Source of the DNA: Prorocentrum cordatum
Taxonomy: Eukaryota > Sar > Dinophyceae > Prorocentrales > Prorocentraceae
Assembly (NCBI GenBank): GCA_963575745.1
Contig: CAUYUJ010015726.1
Coordinates: forward strand, 1 to 62,000
DNA length: 62,000 nucleotides
Direction: 5' to 3'
The notes below the pieces were generated by a model. That model did no database searches and was not told the origin of the DNA. It saw only the letters and a list, made by a program, of their open reading frames with translations. A program made the translations under genes and the position numbers. Shown here one piece after another: positions 52,530-62,000 of this stretch (its first letter is position 1; every line of letters begins with the position of its first letter).

Positions 52530-52795
52530 CCATTCGCCCCCCCCCCCCCCCCCCCTGACAGAGGAGACGAGGGAGAAGGCCTATCAGAAGGCCGCCGCGC
52601 GATCCGGGATGGGTGGGTTTGTCCGTGCTCTCGTTTCAACTCGAGGGAGAAGGAGAGAGAGAGGGAGGGAGGGAGGCCGGAGAAGGAGAGATGGAAGAGG
52701 AGGAAGGAGGAGGAGGAGGAGAGGGAGGAGGAGGAGGAGGAGGAGGGAGGAGGAGGAGGAGGAGGAGGAGGAGAAGGAGAAAAAAAGGAGGATTA
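52530..52795. repeat. C homopolymer and GGA microsatellite
   Basis: A run of about 22 C (52529-52553), then a GGGAGAGAG to GGAGGA purine tract (52640-52790) that ends directly at the coding relic below. Confidence 0.85.
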
Positions 52796-52800
52796 TGGCA

Positions 52801-53366
52801 GGACGTACCTACAAAGCCACCGCCGACCACACCACGAAAGAACGAGACCAAGGGGGCAGTCGTGAGCCAAACCACGACGGGCTGGGACACAACAGTCCCG
52901 AAGGATAACGACGACGACATCAACCGCATCCGAGACGCAGCCATTGAGCTCTCAAAGCGGCCACCACCTCCACCACCGCAAGGCATGACAACAGGGATGC
53001 GAACGAAAGACCGCATGCACGACATCATCGAGCGCCTGGCCGTCTTGATCAGCGACGATCCATACGAGCGCGAACACGTGATGCCCAAGATACCCACGAG
53101 GCGATCCTCCACCACTACGACGAGATGCTCGAACTGACCGACCCAGCAGAGGCCGAAAGAGACGCGAAAGCCGACGACCTCCGCATCGAGTACGACCAGG
53201 TCATGACCTACGTGGAAAAGGGGCTCTCAACATCTACAGCGGGTCCTTCGATCTGCGGGACGCGCACCCCTACTACATGGACCTGCGACACAGGGAATTG
53301 GACCAACGAGGCCAGCTTGTTGCAGCCCAGATGGACCACGGCCCCGACTGGCAGAACGGCAGCTAG
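52801..53366 (+). pseudogene. Frameshifted coding relic of unknown function
   Basis: Three successive frames each read protein-like sequence. Frame 2 gives DDDINRIRDAAIELSKR, RTKDRMHDIIERLAVLISDD and PYEREHVMP to about 53095. Frame 1 gives EAILHHYDEMLELTDPAEAE, AKADDLRIEYDQVMTYVEKG to about 53222. Frame 3 gives NIYSGSFDLRDAHPYYMDLR, HRELDQRGQLVAAQMDHG and stops at 53366-53368 (TAG). The helical, acidic character and A/C-rich codon use resemble the retroelement ORFs at 16-26 kb, but I find no convincing match to them. It begins right after a GGA tract, as that element does. It could be another retroelement ORF1 or a host gene copy. Confidence 0.5.
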
Positions 53367-53368
53367 CA

Positions 53369-55250
53369 GCACCGCTGACCACCAAGCACCGCACGAGACG
53401 CAGCAGCACGCCATCGGCGATACCAGCATGGCTGCAACGACCCGCAGCATGATCACGGACCATAACACCGAAGGGGACGCTCCCCACACCGGCCACAGCA
53501 AGCCGACAACGACACCGCCGTCAGACTGACACCAAAGCATCATCCACCAGGGAGGCCAGGAGGGACGGACAAGGAGGCTCTCCCAATCTAGGCGCCCGAC
53601 CCGTGGAAACCATGGCCGACCTACGCAGACCCTGACCTGCCAGCCTTTCCTTCACGACCCACCTGCAGCGAATCAGGACACTCCCCCCTGATCGCCCACA
53701 ACACGAGGCAAACCTCGCGATCGGGTGGGCCTAACGGCGGCCGATCAGTGCGTTTCTTCCCACACAAAGCATTTGCTTTACATGCTGACAGGACCGCCAG
53801 CTGCTACACACCCACTCCCACCTCTACATTATCCTTTTAACCGACATGTCCGCACTCACCGTAAAGACGGAAGCATCACAGCTGGTAGTATGGGAGACTA
53901 CGTTCTCTTAGCGTATCTACAGCGTGATACGGCAGTACGGTACTCTACAGCGCAAACATAAGTGGCACCGGCAGCACATCGTGAACATCAGTGGCGACTG
54001 CGATCGCTCTCAAGCGACAGCACGTGAGCCACAGGTCCCCACCAACCTCCAACCTTCCCCTCCTCTTGGATCTTCTGCTCGCAGCCCCATCTCCCCCCAC
54101 CGTACCCAGCGAACCTCCTCCTCACGCCCCCTCTTGTGGTGGGGCATGGTCGGGTTCTATCAGGGCGGGATGAGGGGGAGCTCACCGACGACCGTCCTGG
54201 CAAGGGCCAGGGTTGCAGCGGCACCGGCCACAAAAAAACCATCAGTGAACTCTACAGCCCCCCCTCCATCCTCTTCGCATCGTCAGCAGTCGTGGTCCTC
54301 GACCGCCGGCAGCGCCTGTCACCCCGCAGGCCACCGCCACGGAATACAGAAACCACCTGAAAGCGCGGTGGGACCCCCCCCCAAGCAGGCACTTCTCCCG
54401 TGGTCTGGGTGCCCTGCTCCTACCTCAGTGGGGGAGGGTACCAGTCACGGGGGTGGTGGCTGCTGAGGTTGTTTTTGTATGCGCAGGAGGTGTGGCCCTT
54501 CTGCAGTCCACCTTTGGCGAGCGTGGCCGGCGCCGCCGCCGCGCACCAACAGGGGAGGGCACAAACCTCCCTCCGTGAGCCCAGAAGCCGACTTGCCGGG
54601 AACCCTACGCCTGCACGCAGGCGAGGCATCCTGCAGTCGGCCTTTGGGACGCCTGTGGGGGATGCTTGTGAGCAGGGGGAGAGGCCCTCGGGCCTTCCCC
54701 TCACAGCTAGCGGCACCCAAAGAGGCCCCGCGGAACGGCCTTGCCACAGCACGCCAGTTGAACACTCACCATTCCACTTTCGACCAACCTCCTTTCAACT
54801 GGCGCTTCAACCTCTCCAAATTCTACGCCTTCTTAATTTTTCAGCCTGCCGCAGCACACTACCTGCTCCGTTTATTACCGCAGCCTGCCGCAGCACCTAG
54901 CCTCATCTCCCCATTCTCTGATAAATGGGGCACCCCGTACGGAGGGGGACCCTGTTAGGACGGTGGCCTACATGGCCACGCGACACCAAAGAGTGGGGAC
55001 CCACAAAAGGCCCATTCGGGGCCCAACCCGTGCACCCGCCGCCACACTGCCGCCGCGCTGCCACCTTGTCTTTCTTCTTTCCGTCCTTCTGCGATTATGA
55101 TGATATTGATGCTATGTCCCCTCCTTGTTCCCTCCCTCCTGTCCTGCGGGGTCTCGGACCCTACTTTCGTGTTTGGGTTTACTCCCCCAGCGGAGCCCGA
55201 CCAGGCCTCCTCAGGGGAAGCGGCAGCGTTCGGAGAACTCTACTACCGTC
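53369..55250. other. No gene seen
   Basis: Mixed composition. 53370-53530 continues A/C-rich. 54470-54720 has a loose internal repeat (CTGCAGTC-CCTTTGG at 54500 and 54640). No frame carries a recognisable domain on either strand. Confidence 0.5.
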
Positions 55251-55257
55251 ATTGCGT

Positions 55258-56443
55258 CATTGCTGCAGCAGGGAGGAGGAGGATGTGGAAGATGTTTTAT
55301 CAACCTCCGGAACCCCACCTCTTGGGTGCCGAATCGAGAAGCAGATGCCGAAGGCGAAGCCGATGATACATGCAGAATGCAGCATCAGGGGGAGTTACTG
55401 CGCGCTCACAGCCAGGTTGTTCGCGAATGTGATGCCACACCCGATCACGCTGAATCTCCGACCGATCCACGCCGCAGCCATATGCAGCACCGAGCGAGCG
55501 CATGCCAGTTCCAGGAAGCCCCGAACGTGGACAAAATAATGACGCCGAGGAAGAGTGCGCAATACCAGACAAAGTACAAATACTCAAAAAACCCGCCGTA
55601 AAACATCTTATTTCCAGATGGCTAAACGAAGAAACATCCAGGCCCAGCATCAGGAAGGGAACCAATTCGGAATCCACCCCATGAGTTCCTGAACATCCAC
55701 GCCACCGAAAACACCAATGGAAATGTCGAAAAGATGGGTCGTCCCTAGGTGCAGGAAGTAGACCACGCGGGGTCCACGTAAGGCTTTGGGGGGGCAGAAC
55801 CTCAAATCCAGCCCGAAGGTGCCCACAACACCGAAGACCAGCACCCCCGTGAGGAAGAAGGCCAGGGTCTGGACGATAGACAAGCACACCACGAGCGAGC
55901 AAGTGACCGCGCGCTGTACAAAGACAGCAGCAGCGAGATCCCAGGAATGTGGGGAGGAGTGCACCATCGCCCCACTTGCAGCGCAGGCCCGCAGGATGGT
56001 GGCAGACCCCGCCTCGAGGACCTGCTCCAGATAAGCGCACTGCCACACAGCAGGTCAGGCACGAAGCGGCCGAGGAGCACCAGGAAATTGCCGATGTTGA
56101 GCCGATTGAAGTCCCGATGCGACATGACGGAGAGAGGACGTTGAAACTGTGGCTGGCCGTGTTGCGCTTGCTGAATCGTGCGTTGGTCTGTTTGGACGTC
56201 CTGGCCGACCTCCTTGGCAGCAGTACAAGCAGCGAGAGTCGGCGCAACCAGCGTCAACCTCTGGGCCAGCTCATTGTGACCGACGATGTCGTGCAACAGA
56301 CCAACCTCAGCCTCTAGATCCTGCACCCGACAAGGGGCAGCGTCAAGACGTCTTTCCAGGCCTTCACAGAAAGCACGACGCCTCTCCCCTCTAGAAGGCA
56401 GACTCGGTTGCCTCGGAGAGCAAGCAATAGTAGCCATCGCCAT
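55258..56443 (-). pseudogene. Retroposed copy of a multi-pass membrane protein, decayed
   Basis: On the minus strand an ATG at 56443 opens a soluble, helical N-terminus (RVQDLEAEVGLLHDIVGHNE, then DFNRLNIGNFLVLLGRFVPD). Near 56045 the frame shifts, and 56048-55650 reads AYLEQVLEAGSATILRACAA and long hydrophobic segments (LVVCLSIVQTLAFFLTGVLV, VYFLHLGTTHLFDISIGVFG), ending WIPNWFPS. Another shift gives GGFFEYLYFVWYCALFLGVI near 55600-55550. A third gives FSVIGCGITFANNLAV, an in-frame TAA at 55395-55397, then LHSACIIGFAFGICFSI. At least five membrane spans in all. I do not recognise the family. A spliced-leader relic lies 85 nt upstream of the ATG, so this is a processed pseudogene rather than a gene with introns. 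Confidence 0.7.
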
Positions 56444-56528
56444 TGCAGCGGACAGCCGCCGATGACAAAAACACCATCGGGGACCTGGCAGGCTTGAGCG
56501 ACAGGGCCGTCGTCCGCTGGTGGACGGC

Positions 56529-56550
56529 TTTGAGCCAAGATGGCTACGAA
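56529..56550 (-). other. Spliced-leader relic 5' of the membrane-protein pseudogene
   Basis: Minus strand, TTCGTAGCCATCTTGGCTCAA: 19 of 22 positions match the dinoflagellate spliced leader. Differences are at the second position, at one T of the TTTT run, and at the last base. It has the correct orientation and distance to the ATG at 56443. Confidence 0.8.
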
Positions 56551-58400
56551 CAGGAGGGAGAGGAGGAGGGGCGCGGTGAAAGGGCGGGGAGGGAGGGGGG
56601 AGGAGGTCTTGTCCAGCAGCTGTGGTGCGCGCACGTGCGCGTCTTTTGCCGGATGCGTCTTTGGCCGGATGTGCAATCAGGCGGGCACATGATGAGGATC
56701 AATCGCTCCCAGGCCGTTCCGGAAAGCTCCAAGAGCGTCCTGGCGTGCTTTGTAACGGCCGCGGCGCCCGATACATCTTCCAGACAGGCCGGCTCACAGA
56801 GATTCCCGTGGCATGCTCATCCGAAGGTATCCTCCGATTGCTTTCTCGTCTCATGTGTGCAGACGGCGCGGCACTACGCCAAACTATTATACCGCGGGAC
56901 ATCGGCCATCTCAGGAGATCGCGGCTCAGCCTCGGCTGCGGCGCGCTCGGCCCTGCAGTGCGGGGCACCTTGCAGCGACCACCAGCGGGAGGCACGCGAC
57001 TAGCGAAACCATGGGTCTGATGGCAAACTTTGCGCGGAGGTTCGCGACGCCTCAGCGTACGCCAGAGGGGGGGCCTTTTCTGCTGGTGCGGCTCTGCCGT
57101 TTTTTGTCGGCCCTGTGTGCGGTCCTGTGGAGGCCGACGCAAGGCACGCGGAGACACCGAGCACGGAGGCAGATTTCATCGAGGAGGTCGAGGCCAGCCT
57201 GCCGTCTGTGGCTTCCGACATCGACATCGTATCGTTCGCCGCGCGGTTTGGGAGCATCGGCTCACGGCTGGCCGCTCTGGCACCGGCCGTTGCGAGGTGT
57301 GCTGGACTTTGCCACCTTCAAGTGCCGGCGAGGGCGGCTTGATGTCGCGCGGGCCAACATCAGTGAGGTCGAACCCTTCTTCGGTTGGTGGTCACTCGGG
57401 AAGTCGGCGTAGCCGTTCGTTCGGCGGAGTGCGAACTTCGAAGGAGAAGTTGGCGCCAGACGGAGTATTCTCGGCGGCCCAGGGCAATGGCTCTCTGGAG
57501 CGGCCCCGCATTCGGATGGCGCGACATCCCCTCAGCAGTACCGCCCAGAGTTCCAGTGGAATTACAGTCGAGACGCTGAAGTCAGGAAAAGTTAAAATTC
57601 GGAAGGGGCTCGCTGTTCCTTGGGCTCATCCATGGTTGATCCTCCAGCGCTCCACATGCATCCAGGCACAGTTTGGAGCCAGAAAGGGGCTTCGTTCCCT
57701 CAGTTGGGTTCCTTTTGGTATTAGCTTGGCTGTAGGTGCAATGCCTGGTGTTCTCTCCCTGCTCATGGAAGCACATGCGTGCTCTCTGCCCTGAAGGCTT
57801 GCGGGCCGTGCTGAGCAGCACAGCTGGAGTCTTGGGCGGGGCCTGGCCCCGTCGCGGCGACGGCCCCCCAGAGCCCCAGCTCGCCGATGCCTCGGGCTTG
57901 CGTCCCGCTGCGCAGGAAGGTGGCGCGCGTGAGCGACCTGACGCCGCGCAGAACCAGGGATTCAGAAATCCTGTCGTTGTCGCCGTCGAACCTCGAAGCG
58001 TCCGCCCACAGTCTGCTCGTCCGGCTCTCCTCGCGCGTTGGCCCCTCAGCGGCACCGCGATGGGTACTCGTTAGCGGGTACTTCGAAAACCTGCCGAAAG
58101 TTGCCGCTTGAGGGCCACTTTCTGGCATTGCAGCGTTGCCCACATCGGGGAGGGTTGGGTTCGCCGGGTCACTGAGCAAAGTACCCGTTGGTGGAGTCCC
58201 CGTGGGAGGCGCGCTGAGCCCCTCGCCCCAGTGAGCGCAGGCGCAGGCGGTGCGCGACCGTGTCCGGGGCAAGGCCCACGGCGAGGTCGCGGCTCGGCCC
58301 GGGGAGGACCGGGGGGATCCCGCGGGGCTTCGGCAGGGGAGGAGACGGAGCGAGCGGACGGAACAAGTTCGGAGGGCGCCGGCCACGATGCGCCCACACC
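56551..58400. other. No gene seen
   Basis: Frames of 100-250 codons exist on both strands without domains. Composition is near the window average. No array or inverted repeat longer than about 20 bp was noticed. Confidence 0.45.
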
Positions 58401-58402
58401 GC

Positions 58403-58477
58403 TCCTGGCCAGGCCCCAGGTTGAGGCCAGGATTACTGCAGAGGCCTTCCTGGCCAAGCCAGGAGTGCGCATGCAGT
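58403..58477. mobile_element. Foldback element family F, truncated inverted copy
   Basis: CTCCTGGCCAGGCCCCAGG at the left and CCTGGCCAAGCCAGGAGTGC in the middle are the reverse complement of the family F interior at 58940-58960. The right half is missing where MITE family A begins at 58478, so the MITE probably inserted here. Confidence 0.5.
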
Positions 58478-58655
58478 ACTCAGTAGACACCACCCCGCAG
58501 GGTCGGCCTGGCCTCCAGGGTGCCCTGGGTTTCTTGGGTTTCGATGCTCAGGCGATGGAAAGCGCGACGCTCCCACACCAAAAGTCAAGGGACGCCCTGG
58601 GGTCTGAGGGTTGGGTTTCTTGTGGAAGGTTTCTTGTGGCCGGGTCTCCACTGTA
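58478..58655 (+). mobile_element. MITE family A, copy 3
   Basis: The left end, TACTCAGTAGACACC, has drifted. The right end, GGGTCTCCACTGTA, is the exact reverse complement of the left end of copies 1 and 2, which establishes the inverted repeats of the family. The interior CTCCAGGGTGCCCTGGGTTT-CTTGGG and CCCACACCAAAA-TCA are as in the other copies. Confidence 0.75.
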
Positions 58656-58888
58656 GTTGGCGCCATCATGTTCTGAGCGTTGCTGGATGCAGCGGGATCG
58701 CACGAAGCATGGGTGCCGTTGCGGTCTACGGCCGCGGTATTCTCTCTCTTTTGGACGTACCAGCGTCCTGGCGAAGCCAAGGCCTGGTCTGGCGGGGCTC
58801 CCCGTGCTCTGGCGGGACACGGGAGGACCGGGCGGGCGGTGGAGGAGGAGGAGGGGGGGAAGCAGGGCGGCGAGATCTAGTTGTACAG

Positions 58889-59011
58889 ATCAGCGGCTCC
58901 TGGCTGGGCCCATTCTGGGCCCAGGAGCGGTGTACACGCACTCCTGGCTTGGCCAGGGGAGCACATACACCGCTCCTGGGCCCAGGGTGGGCCCGGCCAG
59001 GAGCAGTGGAT
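58889..59011. mobile_element. Foldback element family F, most complete copy
   Basis: AGATCAGCGGCTCCTGGCTG-GGCCC, then CTGGGCCCAGGAGCGGTGTA on the left are mirrored by TACACCGCTCCTGGGCCCAG and GGGCCCGGCCAGGAGCAGTG-GATCT on the right, nearly 50 bp per arm. The loop carries GCACTCCTGGCTTGGCCAGG. It is noncoding. Confidence 0.8.
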
Positions 59012-62000
59012 CTGTGTGTGGGTCTCGTCGGCCTAAGGAAAGGCTTCCGAGGCTAGAGGATCGAGCCGCAAAGTCGCCCCTTGTTGTCAGGGGCAGCCGT
59101 GGGAGAGGACAGGCATATGGAGGGGGGTGCATCCACCCACAATCGTCCACGCAACGCCGATAGGGCCCGAAGCCCATCCCTGCTCAGGAAACGTGCGGAT
59201 TCGTTATCGGGGGCCTATCGCCGATCAAGTGGCGATGTATCGCCGATTCCAGGCTGATGTTTACCCCCCGTATGCCAGTCGCCCCCTATCGTTGCCTCTC
59301 ATGTTGGGCCTCGGGGAGGCTTCTCGCTGCCGCGGCTGGACTCCCTGCCAAGCTATGGCTGGCACGCGCCCCAGGAGAGGTCGGGGAAGATTGGGCAGAG
59401 TCCGACCGGCGGATGTTAGATGGAAGTCGGTTTGAAACAATTGACAGCAGCGCTTTGCACTGCGTGTGCCCGTAGCTGCTTTAGCCCAGAGCCCGCAAGT
59501 TAAACGCGTGACTTCGTTCGGGCGACTGCAAGTAACCCTCAAGCGAATCATGGCGGGATGGGCCCACTCCAAGGCGTTCGCTTCGGATTCCTGACGGTCC
59601 TCGACCCTGTGTTTGTGGCTGTGTTGGCCTGCTGTGAGGCAGTCTTTAGGGGTCCATTGGGGCCCTCTGGGGCCTGCGAGGCAATGTTCGGGATGAGAGT
59701 TAGCGGTGAAAGCTGACGGAGCGGAGGAAGACACTGTAGAGAGAATAGCACGGTGCCGCTCTCGAGAACAAACGCGCAAGCCACGTGGAGGAGGTCGCCA
59801 CGCTGAAAAAGGCTCACTTGGAGCAGCTCGGTCGGAAAACGCGTACGATGTGCCAGCCCAAACTCATGTGTCATGGTCTAGATAGTGATATCCGCATGCA
59901 TTGCAAGTCAGTGGCAAGAATGGCAAGTTCTGATGTCTGGAAGGAGATCCTTTCCGAACGCCCTGGAGAAACAGAAGCGCGGCATCCTGGCTGGAGAAGT
60001 ATGCTCGTGCAGGCCGACAGTGCTTCTTCTTCGTGCCAACACAGCAGTCGAAAGCTAAAGAAGAAGGGGATGGCGTCAGAGAGTGAAGGGAGGTTAATGG
60101 CTAATGGCGGTTTGGCGTAAGGGTCGGCAGTGGTTTGATTGTGTGGGGTCTGTTTGGGGTCATGCAAGGAGCTCTTGCGGGCCGCTTGGGGGGCATGTTC
60201 GGAGTCTCTCGGGATTGTGAGGCTCATCGAACGACTGTGTAGACATCCGCGAGGGAATTCCTCCAGCGAGGAACGGGCAGAATAAGGGTTTCTGATTCTC
60301 ACTGACTGAATGTGTCTGCGGCCCCGCACTGCGGAACCACATGTGCCCTGTCTTGAGGTTGCGCATGCGGGTTGGAGGGTTGCGCTTGCGGGATGCGCAT
60401 CTTGATTCGCCTTTTTAGCTACCCAAGCACGCTACTTCGAGCCAACGTTGCCTGAAGTCTAGCAGTCTTACACGAAAGTAAGTAGAGCCATAAGTAAATA
60501 GAGCTCCCCGCAGATTGACAGACCATGGCACGCCGCAGGAGTTAATCGGAGCGCCCCTGGATAAGCTCGTACCTACAATAGCAGTTAGAAGTTTGAGCAA
60601 ACATATCCAGCACAAGTGGGTTCATGAGAGGTGCGCCAGGACATGCAGGATTTCTGCATTTACTTATCTCGAAAGAATATTGTCTCTGAGGTCGCTAGAG
60701 CCCCAGGCTTGTTGCATCACGTGGAATGGAAACGTCCACAAGTGTGCACATCTGGAACTTACAAGTGGAGAAGTCCGCATTGACTATGCCTTGAGATTCT
60801 AGCACCGCCACGTTTGCTGATTGGGGAGCGGGAGGCGGTTTTGGTTGCGGAGTGGGCATCGGCATTGCAGAAAGGAGGTGGTTACCAGGTTCCACTGCGG
60901 CGTTCGTGGGTCACGGAGGTCTTGCCGCAGCCGCGCGCAGTGCAACATCATTCTCAGCTAGCCTTGCAGACGCCCCCAGATGACGTCGATGGAATTGAGA
61001 AATTGTCAGGGACGCTCGTAGGTTCGTAGTATAATCTCCACTAACAGGATCGTCCACCCAGGGACTGTGTCTTAGTGGTTCGCCCCCGAGGGGATATTTC
61101 TGTGTGTTGCAACCACTGTTTTTGACTGTTTCTTTATGTGTGTTTCATTTTCCATTGCCACACCGAGTATGCAGCAGACACACCGATGGGCAAAGCAGAT
61201 TTTTAGATTACATTCCAAAGTCCGCTTGACGTCCGGGTTGCACGAGAATTATCCCCTCAAACATGCGCCCGTGGTTGATCTTATGTTCTTGTGCAAAATG
61301 GGCAGCGCAGTGCGTGGGTAAACTAGAAAACATACGTAGCGCAACTTGAATGTGAGAAGGCAGATGCGGCAAATCTTGTCTACCAGCTTATGCCAGCAAT
61401 CAGAAATTGTATGACGGATGGCCTCAATGATGTACCCACAGTTGCGAGAAGATATTCTGGACGAGGCAGAGTGAGGAAGGAGGATGAGGAGGCGAGGAAG
61501 AGCAAAGAGCATCGAGTGTTGCCTGTCCCCATACAGGGACGCCACGAAGAAGGTCGCCATGCTCACACTGCTTGATGTTGTGCAGGTGAGAAGGCCAATG
61601 TCTGGGATCGGTTAGCTCACGCTCATCTCTCATCTCGCGTACTGCATGTGCTTGGTGGTGTGAAGTACGTGCATAGCGATGAACCAGATGCGTAGCGACG
61701 AGCTTGTGGATGCGACAGCAGCTGATATCTGGAATGATTGCAGCTCTCTCTCACACGCAAAACGCATGCCATTGTCAAGTTCACCACTCTGGAAATTTGA
61801 CTGCATTTGGCCTATCTCGCCAACGTGCCTGGACACTGTGGATGCAGGGCGCAAGCGTGCCAGCCGTGAACTAGCGATTGGGTGAATTGAGGCAGGGGAA
61901 CGGGGATTCACATCGGGCGGTGATCGGATCAGACATAAGGGCAGCAAGCTGTGCTCACACGTGTCGTGGCGTTGCGGACGCATCTTCAGACCCAGATCCC
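59012..62000. other. No gene recognised; one family H copy
   Basis: 59302-59400 is a family H member (GGGCCTCGGGGAGGCTTCTC, GCTGGACTC, CCCAGGAGAGGTCGGGGAAG). From 59450 the DNA is less GC-rich and non-repetitive. Minus-strand frames at 61249-61566 (containing SMLFALPRLLILLPHSASS) and 61630-61983 have fairly natural composition and could be exons of an unseen gene, but I see no domain, start or splice evidence. Confidence 0.35.

Noticed and set aside
61249-61983. Possible minus-strand exons
   Set aside because: Composition is plausible, but no domain, start, splice site or leader was found, so a gene call is not supported.
1-62000. CRISPR arrays
   Set aside because: Tandem arrays here have no regularly spaced unique spacers, and the genome is eukaryotic.
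1-62000. tRNA, rRNA or U-snRNA genes
   Set aside because: No cloverleaf with A and B boxes, rRNA segment or snRNA core was recognised by eye. A covariance-model scan (tRNAscan-SE, Infernal) would be decisive.

Overview
The window looks like nuclear DNA of a core dinoflagellate. It is GC-rich, has few genes and is crowded with microsatellites and minisatellites. It carries LINE-type retrotransposon remains, and two protein-coding sequences are preceded by degenerate copies of the dinoflagellate trans-spliced leader (consensus ending CATTTTGGCTCAAG). A genus cannot be fixed from sequence alone; a large-genome lineage such as Prorocentrum would fit, but that is a guess. Most long reading frames are by-products of GC-rich or trinucleotide-repeat DNA and are not listed as genes.

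Layout. 1-11.6 kb: no gene I can support, only microsatellites, an 89-bp minisatellite (1.8-2.85 kb), other tandem arrays and small inverted-repeat elements. 11.67-12.32 kb: decayed 3' end of a LINE polyprotein (endonuclease-like C-terminus). 12.3-15.5 kb: repeats, including a Tc1/mariner-like MITE. 15.6-26.6 kb: the largest coding module, a decayed non-LTR retroelement. It has a coiled-coil, zinc-finger and proline-rich first ORF, then RNase H, an APE-type endonuclease and reverse transcriptase in that order, a Cys/His tail, and a third ORF of unknown function. It is bounded by GGA tracts. 28.1-30.2 kb: a second, different reverse transcriptase remnant ending in a CTC/ATC microsatellite.

32.9-33.94 kb: an intact intronless glycosyltransferase-like gene, 79 nt downstream of a spliced-leader relic, so probably a retrogene. 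37.03-38.68 kb: a TraB-family membrane protein gene whose 688-bp intron is bounded by duplicated GGAG|GT junctions. The two genes sit between two inverted copies of one composite satellite (32.2-32.6 and 40.3-40.7 kb). 41-42.1 kb: a 1-kb GGA tract. 47.85-50.2 kb: a nested imperfect palindrome with an 811-bp insertion that has its own 11-bp terminal inverted repeats. 52.8-53.4 kb: a frameshifted coding relic of unknown function. 55.26-56.44 kb (minus strand): a decayed multi-pass membrane protein copy that also starts behind a spliced-leader relic. 58-59 kb: nested MITE and foldback elements. 59-62 kb: nothing recognisable.

There is no operon logic. The two host genes most likely to be functional are the glycosyltransferase (secretory pathway) and the TraB protein (organelle membrane). 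The rest records repeated reverse transcription: LINE insertions, mRNA retroposition and non-autonomous DNA elements.
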